The notes below the pieces were generated by a model. The model was given only the letters and a program-made list of their open reading frames with translations, ran no database searches and was not told the origin of the DNA. From assembly GCF_001905005.1 (NCBI RefSeq), contig NZ_LWKZ01000026.1:1-64000 (forward strand): a stretch of DNA of 64,000 nt, written 5' to 3'. Below, piece by piece: positions 51,693 to 61,214 of this stretch; within the stretch, counting starts at the first letter, position 1, and every line of letters begins with the position of its first letter. The translations under genes and the position numbers were made by a program. The DNA is from Streptomyces sp. CB02923. Lineage in GTDB: Bacteria > Actinomycetota > Actinomycetes > Streptomycetales > Streptomycetaceae.

Positions 51693-52679
51693 ATGCCTGC
51701 CCTTCCCCTGATTGTTGATACCGACACCGGATCCGACGACGCGGTCGCGCTGCTGCTCGCTGCCGCCAGCGGGCTGGGCGACATCCGGGCGGTGACCACG
51801 GTGGCGGGCAACGTGCCCGTCGAGACCGGCACCCGCAACGCGCTGATCTCCCTTGAGACCGCGGGCCGCACCGACATTCCCGTCCACCCCGGCTGCGCCC
51901 GGCCGATGACGCGGACCCTTTCCAGCGCCCAGCACGTACACGGCGAGGACGGCATGGGCGACATCGGACTGCCCGACCCGGCCGCCGCCTGCCAGAGCTC
52001 CCACGCGGTCGAGGCTTTGCTGTCCTGTCCCCGCGAACACCCGGGAGAGCTGATGCTGGTCACGCTCGCCCCGCTCACCAACATCGCCGCCGCCCTGCTG
52101 CGCGACCCCGAGCTGTTCACCCGCTACCGGCACGTGTACTGCATGGCCGGCGCCGCCGACCTGCGCGGCAACATCTCCCCCACCGCCGAGTTCAACGTCT
52201 GGGCCGACCCCGAGGCCGCCCGGATCGTCACGCAGGCCGCCACACCCGAGAACGTCACGTGGATCGGCTGGGACGTCTCCCGCAAGGATGCCGTCATGAC
52301 CGAAGCCGACCAGCGACGCCTGGAGCAGCTCGGCACCCCGATGGCGACGTTCGCGCACCGCATCAACCGCACTGTGGCGGACTGGGCCCGCGACGTCACC
52401 GGGCTGGCCGGCTACGACCTGCCCGACCCCGTCGCCATGGCCGTGGCACTCAAGCCCGACTTGATCACCGAACAGGAGCAGGCCCACGTCGAGATCTCCG
52501 TCGCCGACGACACACGCGGCCAGATGATCGTTGACCGGCGGGTGTCCGCTCCCGCCCCCAATCTCACCCTGGTCCGCCGCGTGGACGAGAACGGCTTCAA
52601 GAAACTCCTGTTCGACACCGTCACCACACCCATTCCCACCGGCTCGCCGCTCGCCGGCGCAGCTCCTTCCACCTCCTGA
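51693..52679 (+). CDS. Inosine/uridine-preferring nucleoside hydrolase
   Basis: ATG 51693 (MPALPLIVDTDTGSDDAVALL) has AAAGGAG nine bases upstream. The 328-residue enzyme has the Ca2+-binding aspartate cluster DTDTGSDDA at residues 9-17, TVAGNVPVETGTRNAL, LVTLAPLTNIAAALL, CMAGAADLRGNISPTAEFNVWADPEAA, and YDLPDPVAMAVAL. It should cleave nucleosides to ribose and base in the cytoplasm. It is first in a two-gene unit with adenosine deaminase, behind a LacI operator. Confidence 0.93.
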   Translation: MPALPLIVDTDTGSDDAVALLLAAASGLGDIRAVTTVAGNVPVETGTRNALISLETAGRTDIPVHPGCARPMTRTLSSAQHVHGEDGMGDIGLPDPAAACQSSHAVEALLSCPREHPGELMLVTLAPLTNIAAALLRDPELFTRYRHVYCMAGAADLRGNISPTAEFNVWADPEAARIVTQAATPENVTWIGWDVSRKDAVMTEADQRRLEQLGTPMATFAHRINRTVADWARDVTGLAGYDLPDPVAMAVALKPDLITEQEQAHVEISVADDTRGQMIVDRRVSAPAPNLTLVRRVDENGFKKLLFDTVTTPIPTGSPLAGAAPSTS

Positions 52680-52693
52680 ACCGGACCGACTTC

Positions 52694-53680
52694 ATGAGCA
52701 CCCCCACCACGCGAATCCCGCGCTACGAACTGCACTGCCACCTCGACGGCTCCGTCCGCACAGGCACCGTCGCCGACCTCGCCCGCGACCAGGGCATCAC
52801 CCTCGACCGGCCCGTCCGGGAACTCGTCGTGGCCCCGGCCCACTGCGGCAGTCTGACCACTTTCCTGACCTACATCGACCTCCCCTTGCAGGTCCTGCAG
52901 ACTCCCGATGCCCTCGCCCGGACTGCCCGGGAACTGGTCGAGGACTGGAAAGCCGACGGTGTCGTCTACGGCGAAGTGCGCTTCGCCCCGCAACTGCACG
53001 GCCGCCACGGCATGGCCCTCGACGACGCCGTCCACGCGGTGGCCGAAGGGCTGACCCAAGGCCGGGCCGCCACCGGTGTGGCCACCGGGCTGCTGCTGTG
53101 CTGCCTGCGCCACCAGAGCCCCGACGAAAGCCTCGCCGTCGCCGAGACCGCCCTGCGGCACCGGGACGTCGTCGCCGGCCTCGACCTCGCCGGCGACGAG
53201 ACCCTGTACACCGCCCAGCCCCACCGGGCCGCCTTCGACCTCGCCCACAGCGCCGGCCTGCCCTGCACCGTCCACGCCGGGGAAGCCGCAGGCCCCGAAA
53301 GCATGTGGGAGGCCATCGACGTCCTCGGCGCCCGCCGCATCGGCCACGGTGTGCGCTGCACCTCCGACACCGCACTCCTGAACCGGCTCCGCACCGACAA
53401 CATCGCCCTCGAAATGTGCCCCACCAGCAACGCGCAAACCGGCGCCGTCCCCAGCCTCACCAACCACCCCGCCACCCCACTGCTCGCCGACGGACTGCCC
53501 GTCACCATCAGCACCGACACCCGCACCACCTCCGCCACCACCCTGCAACGCGAATTCGACGCACTGCGGCAGACCACCGGATGGACCAGCCGCCACGAGG
53601 CCATCACGCAAGAGAACGCCGCCCAGGCATCCTTCAACCTCGGGCGCGAGGGCTACACGACGCCGCCTTCCGGAACCTGA
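52694..53680 (+). CDS. add: Adenosine deaminase
   Basis: ATG 52694 lies 14 bp after the nucleoside hydrolase stop. The 328-residue protein has ELHCHLDGSV (zinc His14, His16), PCTVHAGEAAGPESMWEAI with the third His and catalytic Glu, RIGHGVRC, LEMCPTSNAQTGAV and TISTDTRTTSATTL, where the fourth zinc ligand Asp is kept but the common TDDP becomes TDTR. It should deaminate adenosine or deoxyadenosine to inosine. The hydrolase then can split inosine. A small hairpin overlaps its stop codon. Confidence 0.92.
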   Translation: MSTPTTRIPRYELHCHLDGSVRTGTVADLARDQGITLDRPVRELVVAPAHCGSLTTFLTYIDLPLQVLQTPDALARTARELVEDWKADGVVYGEVRFAPQLHGRHGMALDDAVHAVAEGLTQGRAATGVATGLLLCCLRHQSPDESLAVAETALRHRDVVAGLDLAGDETLYTAQPHRAAFDLAHSAGLPCTVHAGEAAGPESMWEAIDVLGARRIGHGVRCTSDTALLNRLRTDNIALEMCPTSNAQTGAVPSLTNHPATPLLADGLPVTISTDTRTTSATTLQREFDALRQTTGWTSRHEAITQENAAQASFNLGREGYTTPPSGT

Positions 53681-54150
53681 CGACCCGTCAGGGTCGTGCC
53701 GTAGTAGATGCCGGATTTGCGCACCCCTCACTGGATCGCCAGCAAGCCGACGGCGGGGGGCGGTGGGCCGAGCGAAGCCAGCCGACGGCGGTCTCGTTGT
53801 CGCCTGGACGGCGTTCCCGGCCACTGGGACGGGCGCTGAATCACGCCGCTTGATGGCATCGATAACTTTCGCTCTCACCTGGTGTGATACGTCAGAGATC
53901 GCGGGTTCGAGCCTGTCCCTGATTTACGGTGACCGACGGGGCGACCTTGGTGAGGTATTCAGCGAAGGAGTAAGAAATTTCGTTGGGTCTCGGCCCAAGT
54001 GAGGGACCTGGGTTCTCGTTCCACGAATCGGTCCAGGCTTTGGTGGCGTTCCGGAGCGCTTTCACGGAGGTATGGACGTCGCGGCGGATGAATGTGTCGC
54101 CGGACGCTCCGGGCGCGAGTCCACCCCTGCGGGCACGGCCCGCCGAACGT
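53681..54150. other. Gene-free region downstream of adenosine deaminase
   Basis: About 470 bp. A CCTGACG-ACC-CGTCAGG hairpin at 53676-53692 may terminate the salvage operon. A TTG start at 53983 after GGAG opens a frame FSFHESVQALVAFRSAFTEVW that could be a fragment of a real gene, but it soon runs into the opposite CGNR gene. Confidence 0.45.
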
Positions 54151-54684
54151 CTACTCGGGCCCCGGGGTCTCCCGCGCCCGCGCCTGGTGCCGACGGGCTT
54201 TGAGCCGGTTCCCGCACGTCTTCATCGAGCACCACCGTGCGGTGTTGGCACGACTGCGGTCCAAGAGAAAGAGACGGCACTCAGGGTTCTCGCACGGCCG
54301 CAGACGGCCAGGCATCCGCTCTTTGACGTCCGCCCACGCGAGCACGAGTTCCACGGCGAGCCTGCGCTCCGGCGGCACCTCCAAGTGCCATTCCAGGCCC
54401 GACGCGCTGGGCTGCGGGACTTTGCGGACGCCCGCGAGGATCCGGCGCATACGGGGCTCCGCCGGCGTGCCCGACTCCACCGTCTGGAGCACGTCCCGGG
54501 CGATGCGCAGCCACCGACGCTCCTCGGCGCCGCCGAGTCCGCCGTGCTCCCGCGCCCACCTGTCCACCTCATGGTCGTCACACCACAGGTCCCGGGCTCG
54601 GCCATCCACAACAGGCGTGCTGTTCAGCGCCTGCAGCAGAGCTTGCTCCGGCAGCACGGACCCCACCTTCCCAACTAACCCCAT
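54151..54684 (-). CDS. CGNR zinc-finger (ABATE-type) regulator
   Basis: The probable start is ATG 54684 (MGLVGKVGSVLPEQALLQALNST), giving 177 residues; the ORF extends upstream to 54768 into the divergent promoter. The C-terminus carries the CGNR motif: CENPECRLFLLDRSRANTARWCSMKTCGNRLKARRH, a four-Cys zinc-binding, DNA-binding element. The N-terminal ABATE-like domain (VVDGRARDLWCDDHEVDRWAREH, GLEWHLEVPPERRLAVELVLAWAD) is thought to bind ligands. It is divergent from the alpha/beta hydrolase with 82 bp between starts, so it probably regulates that gene. Confidence 0.88.
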   Translation of the reverse strand: MGLVGKVGSVLPEQALLQALNSTPVVDGRARDLWCDDHEVDRWAREHGGLGGAEERRWLRIARDVLQTVESGTPAEPRMRRILAGVRKVPQPSASGLEWHLEVPPERRLAVELVLAWADVKERMPGRLRPCENPECRLFLLDRSRANTARWCSMKTCGNRLKARRHQARARETPGPE

Positions 54685-54692
54685 CACGTCGA

Positions 54693-54723
54693 TTGACAGG
54701 TTACCCCAAGGGGGGTCTACTGG
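54693..54723 (+). promoter_or_regulatory. Promoter region between CGNR regulator and hydrolase
   Basis: TTGACA at 54693-54698 is followed by an inverted ACCCC-AA-GGGGG element and a possible -10 TACTGG at 54718, with 19-bp spacing. GGGGTTAG also surrounds both start codons (minus strand at 54675-54682, plus strand at 54757-54764), giving matched inverted elements around the gap. Confidence 0.45.
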
Positions 54724-54766
54724 ACAGCTGGAGGCTAACCACCACACGACACTGAAGGGGTTAGGC

Positions 54767-55642
54767 ATGACGGAGATCCGACACCAATACGCGACAGTGG
54801 GGGCGCATCGCGTCTTCTACCGCGAGGCGGGGGCCCGCGAGGCGCCCACGCTCGTACTCCTGCACGGATTCCCCTCCAGTTCGCGCATGTTCCGCCACCT
54901 CATTCCGGCGCTGGCCGATCGATTCCACGTCATCGCCCCCGACCACCTCGGCTTCGGCAACTCCGATACCCCGCCCGTGGACGCGTTCACCTACACCTTC
55001 GACTCCCTGACCGACATCACCGAAGCCCTTCTGGCCCAGCTCGGCGTCACCCGCTATGCCGTGTACGTCCAGGACTACGGCGCACCCATCGGCTGGCGGC
55101 TGGCCCTGCGCACCCCTGACGCGATCACCTCGGTGATCACGCAGAACGGCAACGCCTACGAGGAGGGCTTCGTACCGGAATTCTGGAAGCCCATATGGGC
55201 GTACTGCGAGAATCCAGGCCCCCGGACCGAATCCGCCGTCCGTACCGCCCTCTCGCTCGACGCCATTCGCTGGCAGTACCTGCACGGAGTGGACCGGCCC
55301 GAACTGGTCGACCCCGACGCCTGGGCCGCCGACCACCGCGAGGTCAACCGGCCGGGCAACGACCTCGTGCAGCTCGCCCTGTTCCGCGACTACGCCGGCA
55401 ACCCGCCCCTCTACCCTCAGGTGCACGCCTACTTCCGGGACCGCCAGGTACCCCTCCTCGCGGTCTGGGGGGCGAACGACGAGATCTTCGGCCCGGACGG
55501 AGCACGCGCCTTCGCCAGGGATCTGCCCGACGCGGAGATCCACCTGGTCCCCGGCGGTGGGCACTTCCTGCTCGAAAGCCACCTGGATACCGTTGCCGGC
55601 TACGTTCGCGGGTTCCTGACCGTCGCCGGATCACCAGCGTGA
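54767..55642 (+). CDS. Haloalkane dehalogenase/epoxide hydrolase-like alpha/beta-hydrolase
   Basis: ATG 54767 follows GGGGTTAGGC. The 291-residue protein has HGFPSSSRMF (oxyanion hole), PDHLGFGNSDTPP, nucleophile elbow VQDYGAPIGW with Asp103, acid in WGANDEIFGPDGA and catalytic His in GGGHFLLE. An Asp nucleophile separates it from esterases and points to haloalkane dehalogenase or epoxide hydrolase chemistry. It is cytoplasmic, monocistronic and divergent from a CGNR regulator, suggesting an induced detoxification role. Confidence 0.88.
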   Translation: MTEIRHQYATVGAHRVFYREAGAREAPTLVLLHGFPSSSRMFRHLIPALADRFHVIAPDHLGFGNSDTPPVDAFTYTFDSLTDITEALLAQLGVTRYAVYVQDYGAPIGWRLALRTPDAITSVITQNGNAYEEGFVPEFWKPIWAYCENPGPRTESAVRTALSLDAIRWQYLHGVDRPELVDPDAWAADHREVNRPGNDLVQLALFRDYAGNPPLYPQVHAYFRDRQVPLLAVWGANDEIFGPDGARAFARDLPDAEIHLVPGGGHFLLESHLDTVAGYVRGFLTVAGSPA

Positions 55643-56061
55643 AGCCCGGGCAACGTTCACCCCGTTCATGACTTTCTGCGTCACGCTTTGGCGCCGCCGG
55701 ATCGGCTCCTCCTGACCATCCCCGGCGTCGGCGTGCGTGCCGCCCCGGGCGCCCTCACCGAGAGCGCACGAGCGCGGACGCCAGGCTGCGTGATCGGCGG
55801 TGGGCGCGGTGTGGCTGATACGCGCGTTCCCTACCAGATCCGGGACCCAGGGGCCCCATGGGCCCCAGCGCTCGAAGATCCCCGGCGCACCGGATCGGCC
55901 AGGCTCTGGAGGACCGCGGCGCGCGCTGCACCATCCTCGGCAGGAAGGCAGCCGTCGGACAGCTCACGCCCGGCCGGCGCACCGGCGAGACTCCTGGTGC
56001 CGGTTGGCGGTGCGCCGTGTAGGCGGTGCGTTTCGGCTGGCGCCGCGGCGTTGTGATCGGG
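55643..56061. other. Gene-free region
   Basis: About 420 bp between convergent genes. No gene, strong hairpin or repeat was recognised. Confidence 0.4.
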
Positions 56062-59000
56062 TCAGGGTGTGCAGGCGGCGTGGCGAGGCGGGTCCGGCAG
56101 GTAGGCGGAGCGTTCCTGGCGGGTCAGGTCGCGGTTGACGGTGCGGCAGATTCTGCGGATGGCTTCTTCGGGGGCCGGTACGTCCAGCCGCCACAGGTGC
56201 GCCTTGTTGTCCGACTGGCCGATGGCGAGCGTACGTCCGTCGGGGCTGACGGCCATCGAGGTCACCCGCCAGCCGCGGCCGGGCAGGGTCATGCGGGGCT
56301 GGGCCGAGTCGATGTCCCACAGCCGGACGGTGCGGTCGTCGCCGCCGGTGGCCAGGGTGCGGCCGTCCGGGGTGAAGAGGATGGCCCGTACGGGGCCGGT
56401 GTGGCCGGTCAGAACGGTGCGGATCCTGCCGGTCGCGGTGTCCCGCAACCGGATGGTGCCGTCCGAGCCGCCCGAGGCCAGGGTCTCCCCGTCCGGGCTG
56501 AAGGCCACGGCCCACACCGTGTCCCGGTGCCCGCTCAGGGTCGCGCTCAGCCGTCCGGTGGCCACGTCCCACAGCCGTACCTTGTGATCGTCGCCACCGG
56601 TGGCCAGGGTACGGCCGTCCGGGCTGAAGGCCACGGCCACCGCGGTCGGCGCGAACCGACCGAGGGTCGTCCGCAGTCGGCCGCGGGCCGTGTCCCAGAG
56701 GCGGATCCTGTCGGTCATTCCGCCGGTGGCCAGCGTGCGGCCGTCGGGGCTGAACGCCACGGCGAACACGCTGCCTTCGGCGTCGAGGGCCGCGCTCTTA
56801 CGGCCGGTGGCGGTGTCCCACAGCCGGACCGTTGCGTCCTCGCTGCCGGTGGCCAGGGTACGCCCGTCCGGACTGAACGCCACGGCCAGCACTGCGCGGC
56901 TGTGGCCGCCCAGAACGGCCTGTGAGCGGCCGGTCCGCGTGTCCCACAGCCGCGCGGTGCCCTCGTCGCTGCCGGTGGCCAGGGCGTGTCCGTCGGGACT
57001 GAATGCCACGGAGGTCACGTCGCCGGTGTGTCCGGCGAGCGTCGTGCGGGCCTGGGGGCGGCGGACGTCCCACAGCCACAGCGCGCCGTCGGCGCTGCCG
57101 GTGGCCAAGGTCCGGCCGCCGGGGCTGAAGGCAATCGCTGTCGTGCCGCCGGTGTGGCCGCTCAGGGCTGCGCCGGACTTGCCGGTCCGTGTCTCCCACA
57201 GCCGTACGGTGCCGTCGTCGCTGCTGGAGGCCAGCGTGCGGCCGTCGGGACTGAACGCCACCGACGTGGCGGCGTCGGTGTGGCCGCTGAGCACCGCGCG
57301 GGTGGCGCCGTCGGCCGGGGCGCGCAGCCGCACCGTGCCGTCGTCGCTGCCGGTGGCCAAGGTCCGCCCGTCAGGGCTGAACGCCAGGGTCGCCACCACG
57401 TCCGTACGGTCGGTGAGGGTGGTGCGGGGGTCGCCGGTGACCGCGTCGCGCAGTTTGACCGCGCCGTCGTCGCCGGCCGTGGCCAGGGTGCGCCCGTCCG
57501 GGCTGAAGGCGACCGCCTTGATGCGGTCGCTGTGGTCGGTGAGGACGGTACGGGTGATGTGCCGCCTGGTGTCCCACAGGCGCACCGTGGTGTCCCAGCC
57601 GCCGGTGGCCAGAGTGCGCCCGTCCGGGCTGAAGGCCATCGAGGTCGCGGCGCCGGCGTGGCCGGAGAGCGTGGCCCGTACCGTGCCGGTGGCGGTGTCC
57701 CGCAGTCGTACGGTGCCGTCGCCGCCGGCCGTGGCCAGGATGCGGCCGTCGGGGCTGAAGGCCACCGTGTTCACGCCGGTGTGGTCGCCGGCGGTGGAGG
57801 CGGCGAAGACGGTACGGGGACGGCCGGTGTCCGCGTCCCACAGCCGTACGGTGTCGTCGTCACCGCCGGAGGCCATGATGCGGCCGTCGGGACTGAACGC
57901 CACTGTCTTCACGTCCTGGGTGTGGCCGTTGAGGCGGCGGCGCGCGGGCAGGGCGGCCGCGGCGAAGACGCTGGCGGCGGCCTCGGCGGTGGGGCGGATG
58001 CGGTAGGCGTGGACGGCCAGGAGGGAGGCCAGGTCGGGGTGGTCACTGAGCAGCGTGGCCGACCGGGCGGCCAGTTGCTGCGACAGCGCCGTACGACGCT
58101 GGTCCTCGCTGCTGCGGTACTGCACGAAAGCGACCGTGCCCGCGACCAGGGCGAGGACCAGCAGCACGGCCAGCGAAGCGGCCGCCTGGCGCAGACGGCG
58201 GGTGGTGCGGGTCGCCGCGCGCTGCTCCTCTTGGTGAGCGGTGATGGCGGCGGTCAGGAACTCCTCTTCCAGCGGGGCGAGATCGCCGTGGGCGCTGGAG
58301 GTGGCGAACGCCTCGCGGGCCGTGGCCAGACGGGTTCCGCGGTACAGCGCCCCCGGGTCACGGTCCAAAGCGGTCCACGCGGCGGCGGCCTCGGTCAGGT
58401 GGCGGTGTGCGAGCAGGCGTTCGCGGTGATCGTCGACCCACTTCTGCAGCCGGGGCCACGAGGTGATCAGCGCCTCGTGGGACAGGTGGACGCTGCCCTC
58501 CTCCGTGGTCACCAGGCGGGCGCCGGCCAAGCGCTCCAGTACCCGGGCGGTGGTGGGGCCATCGGCGTCCAGCTCCGCGCGGGACGCGGGACGGCGGGTG
58601 TCCGGGCGCCCCTGCCCCGGGGCGATGAGGCGCAGGAGGATACGGCGGGCCGCACGGGCCTGCACGGGAGTCAGGCCCGTGTAGAAATTCTCGGCACTCT
58701 GGGCGACGGCACCGCGGATGCCGCCGGCGGCCTCGTATGCCTCAAGCGTCAGGGTACGACCGCGTCGGCGCCGCCATGTCTCCAGCAGGGCGTGCGAAAG
58801 CAGCGGCAGACCGCCCGGCTCCTGGCCCACCTCCTGGATCAGGCGGGCGGTCAGCGGGCGCTCGACGAACAGACCGGCGGCCGCGGCGGGTTTGACGATC
58901 ACCTGGCGCAGCTCGGCCGGGCTCATCGGAGCGACCGCCACGGTGGACCCGGCCACGGCGGCGGCCAGCTCGGGCAGCTCCAGCAGGCGTCCGTAGAAAT

Positions 59001-59742
59001 CGGCCCGCATGCCCAGCACCACGCGCAGCTTGCTGTCCGCCGACCGGGCGGCCAGCAGCAGGGCGAGGAATCCGGCCCGCTGGCGCGGGTCGTGGCAGAG
59101 CGTGAAAAGTTCCTCGAACTGGTCCACGATCAGCCACGTCTCCCCCGGCCCGTCCTCCCCGGCGGCCGGAACGCAGCGGGCACGGTGAGTGTGCAACGGC
59201 CGGGGCCCCGGGGTCAGCAGGCGCAGCGCCGCGGGCCGGCCGGCCGGGTCGTCGAGGTGCTGCAGCCGGGGCACCAGACCGGCCCGCAGCAGCGAGGACT
59301 TGCCGCTGCCGGACGGGCCCGTCACCATCGTCACGCGGTGCGCGAGCGCGGCGTCCACCAGCGTGGCCACAAGGGCCTGTCGGCCGAAGAACCGTTCCTC
59401 GTCGGCTGTCTCGAACCGGGCCAGCCCTCGGTACGGCGGCTCGCCCTCCTCCTGCGCCTGCTCCAGAGGAACGGCCGCCGCCTCGCGCGCGGCCCGCCGC
59501 CAGCGCTCCTCCCACTCCCCCTCTTCTCCGCCACAGGCCCGGACATACGCCAGGATCGTGGGCAGCGAGGCGAGTTGCTCGCCGGACGCGGCCCGCGACA
59601 GCGTGGGAGCCGAGCATTCGGTCCGCTGCGCCATCGCCCGGTAGGTGATTCCCCCGGCCTCCCGGCGCAGCGTGCGCAGTTCGTGGGCGAAGCGCTGCAC
59701 CGGGCCCGCCGCCGGATCCAGGGGAAGTTCCCGGCGTCCCAT
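56062..59742 (-). CDS. HTH-nSTAND ATPase with 14 WD40 repeats
   Basis: ATG 59742 (MGRRELPLDPAAGP) gives 1226 residues. The N-terminal ~75 residues form an XRE-like HTH (RFAHELRTLRREAGGITYRAMAQRTECSAPTLSRAASGEQLASLPTILAYVRAC). An nSTAND1-type NTPase follows: GPSGSGKSSLL at 142-152, TWLIVDQFEELF as Walker B, and VHLSHEALITSWPRL. A transmembrane helix lies near 555-577 (LAVLLVLALVAGTVAFV). The rest has 14 WD40 repeats (FSPDGRTLATGG...VRLWD), enough for two seven-bladed propellers. This architecture is common in actinobacteria; signal-triggered oligomerisation at the membrane is expected. No effector gene is adjacent. Confidence 0.93.
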   Translation of the reverse strand: MGRRELPLDPAAGPVQRFAHELRTLRREAGGITYRAMAQRTECSAPTLSRAASGEQLASLPTILAYVRACGGEEGEWEERWRRAAREAAAVPLEQAQEEGEPPYRGLARFETADEERFFGRQALVATLVDAALAHRVTMVTGPSGSGKSSLLRAGLVPRLQHLDDPAGRPAALRLLTPGPRPLHTHRARCVPAAGEDGPGETWLIVDQFEELFTLCHDPRQRAGFLALLLAARSADSKLRVVLGMRADFYGRLLELPELAAAVAGSTVAVAPMSPAELRQVIVKPAAAAGLFVERPLTARLIQEVGQEPGGLPLLSHALLETWRRRRGRTLTLEAYEAAGGIRGAVAQSAENFYTGLTPVQARAARRILLRLIAPGQGRPDTRRPASRAELDADGPTTARVLERLAGARLVTTEEGSVHLSHEALITSWPRLQKWVDDHRERLLAHRHLTEAAAAWTALDRDPGALYRGTRLATAREAFATSSAHGDLAPLEEEFLTAAITAHQEEQRAATRTTRRLRQAAASLAVLLVLALVAGTVAFVQYRSSEDQRRTALSQQLAARSATLLSDHPDLASLLAVHAYRIRPTAEAAASVFAAAALPARRRLNGHTQDVKTVAFSPDGRIMASGGDDDTVRLWDADTGRPRTVFAASTAGDHTGVNTVAFSPDGRILATAGGDGTVRLRDTATGTVRATLSGHAGAATSMAFSPDGRTLATGGWDTTVRLWDTRRHITRTVLTDHSDRIKAVAFSPDGRTLATAGDDGAVKLRDAVTGDPRTTLTDRTDVVATLAFSPDGRTLATGSDDGTVRLRAPADGATRAVLSGHTDAATSVAFSPDGRTLASSSDDGTVRLWETRTGKSGAALSGHTGGTTAIAFSPGGRTLATGSADGALWLWDVRRPQARTTLAGHTGDVTSVAFSPDGHALATGSDEGTARLWDTRTGRSQAVLGGHSRAVLAVAFSPDGRTLATGSEDATVRLWDTATGRKSAALDAEGSVFAVAFSPDGRTLATGGMTDRIRLWDTARGRLRTTLGRFAPTAVAVAFSPDGRTLATGGDDHKVRLWDVATGRLSATLSGHRDTVWAVAFSPDGETLASGGSDGTIRLRDTATGRIRTVLTGHTGPVRAILFTPDGRTLATGGDDRTVRLWDIDSAQPRMTLPGRGWRVTSMAVSPDGRTLAIGQSDNKAHLWRLDVPAPEEAIRRICRTVNRDLTRQERSAYLPDPPRHAACTP

Positions 59743-60540
59743 CCGTGCCTGCCCTTCCTCCGCGATCACTGTCCGCCCACCCCAGCACGGGCCGCTCGTT
59801 GCACAGAAGACGCCCGTCAGCCAACTGCGGTTTCCGCTCAAGCGCCGTGCGTTTTTGATTCATCGCAGGTGGCGGTCCTGCGCATCAAAGTCGGGCCGCG
59901 AGAACCTGGAGACGCGACGCGGCCGGTGGGCCCGGCACGGGTTGCGGCACAGCGCCGGAGGTGTGGAGCGGCACGGGGGTGCGGCACAACGATGGGGGTG
60001 TGACGCAACGCGGGCACAGCCCGCCGGCCCGGCGCAACGCGGGGCACGGCCCGCCGACTCGCGGCCGCGCACGGCGGGCAGGGGTGTCCGGCGGTTTGCG
60101 TCACCCGGCTGCGGTCGAAGCGGCACTGCGTCAGCGCTGAGACCGACATCCGGTCTCGCACCCGGTCTCGCACCCGGACACAGGCCCTCAGTCGGGCCGC
60201 TTCTTCGTACGTCCGGCCCTCGTCCGGCCCTCGTCCAGCCCTCCGCCAGGTCATCACCTGCCGCCCTGCCCGTCCCGTCCGCAGTTGCCAGCGCCCAGGC
60301 CGGTCAACGTCGCGCGGCGCCAGCCGACCGTACGCGCGTTTCTGGTCTCTCACTGGACGCCCCGCCTCGTGGCAGCGCGACGCGCTCCCCCATTCATCGT
60401 CCGACTGGATCCGACCAGACGATGCATTCAGAGTCACCCATACCGGTGGTAATACTGCGAGGCTCTGGTGTTGATCCAGAATCCTGCATTCTGCTGGTAG
60501 CGACTCCAGTCCTGGGGACCATTCAGAAGGAGGGGCAGTT
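59743..60540. other. Gene-free region with tandem short repeats
   Basis: About 800 bp. It holds GCGGCAC(A/G)GGG-type repeats (59935-60080), a doubled CCGGTCTCGCAC (60151-60174) and three CGTCCGGCCCT-like units (60208-60243). The last 100 bp are less GC-rich and should contain the lectin promoter. Confidence 0.5.
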
Positions 60541-61059
60541 ATGCGCCGGATGACGAACTCTTCGACTCTGCGACGCTCGGGGCAAGGTGCCGCAGCTCGC
60601 AGTGTTTTCGCTTCTCTGGTTGCGCTGGGCATGGGGTTCATGGGCCCGGTCACGCGCGCGGAAGCTGATTCCCTGGAGGGCGTCACCGTCATGATCAGGA
60701 GTAAGGACACCGGCCGATGTCTCTACATGGACAAATCCCATGTAGCCACAGCCGGATGCAACTGGTCGGCCCCGAATCAAAGGTGGCGGATTTTGGACGG
60801 GCACAAAGGCCGGTACCACATCAAAAACGTTGACCGTGGAGACTGCCTGGGCGGGTTCCCCTTGAACAACAACGAGGTCTTCGTGGGGTACTGCGACGAC
60901 CACAACAAATGGTTCATCAACGGGAAGGTGATGGAAGCGTCGATCTTCATGCAGAGCTCATTCTTGAGGGCTTGTTTGGACGGCACCTCGGATGGCTCGG
61001 CCTTCACCTGGGCGTGCCACGACACCGATCGTCAGCGATGGGCGCTACTCAAGGTGTAG
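60541..61059 (+). CDS. Secreted ricin B-type (beta-trefoil) lectin-like protein
   Basis: ATG 60541 has AAGGAGG seven bases upstream. The 172-residue precursor has a long N-region and signal peptide (ARSVFASLVALGMGFMGPVTRAEA). The mature domain is a single beta-trefoil with the QxW signature repeated: CNWSAPNQRWRIL, GYCDDHNKWFI and CHDTDRQRWALLKV, each preceded by a CL or CLYM strand. Such domains bind galactose-type or other sugars. The gene is clearly less GC-rich than its neighbours, with more A/T at third positions, suggesting recent acquisition. Confidence 0.85.
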   Translation: MRRMTNSSTLRRSGQGAAARSVFASLVALGMGFMGPVTRAEADSLEGVTVMIRSKDTGRCLYMDKSHVATAGCNWSAPNQRWRILDGHKGRYHIKNVDRGDCLGGFPLNNNEVFVGYCDDHNKWFINGKVMEASIFMQSSFLRACLDGTSDGSAFTWACHDTDRQRWALLKV

Positions 61060-61146
61060 CGCGTCAAGGACCTGCGGCAACGAGGTGCGCTCCGAGGTGA
61101 GCGCGGCGACGAACGAGTACTTGGTCCTGGAAGTCACTGTTGCGAC

Positions 61147-61190
61147 GGGGCGGGCGGAGTCGAACATGGCTGTGCCTGTGCGCCCGCCCC
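61147..61190 (+). terminator. Long-loop hairpin between lectin and cupin genes
   Basis: GGGGCGGGCG at 61147-61156 pairs with CGCCCGCCCC at 61181-61190 around a 24-base loop. It may end lectin transcription or lie in the cupin leader. Confidence 0.45.
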
Positions 61191-61214
61191 ATCACCGCAG
61201 GAGGGACATCAGCC

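Noticed and set aside
51552..52679. Fusion of a ribokinase tail to the nucleoside hydrolase as one protein
   Set aside because: The hydrolase has its own strong ribosome-binding site and standard N-terminus at 51693; the upstream part lacks most of the kinase.
56986..60003. A 1005-codon open frame antisense to the WD40 protein
   Set aside because: It is the reverse reading of the WD40 repeats (VAVGGARPSG-type repeats) and has no family features.
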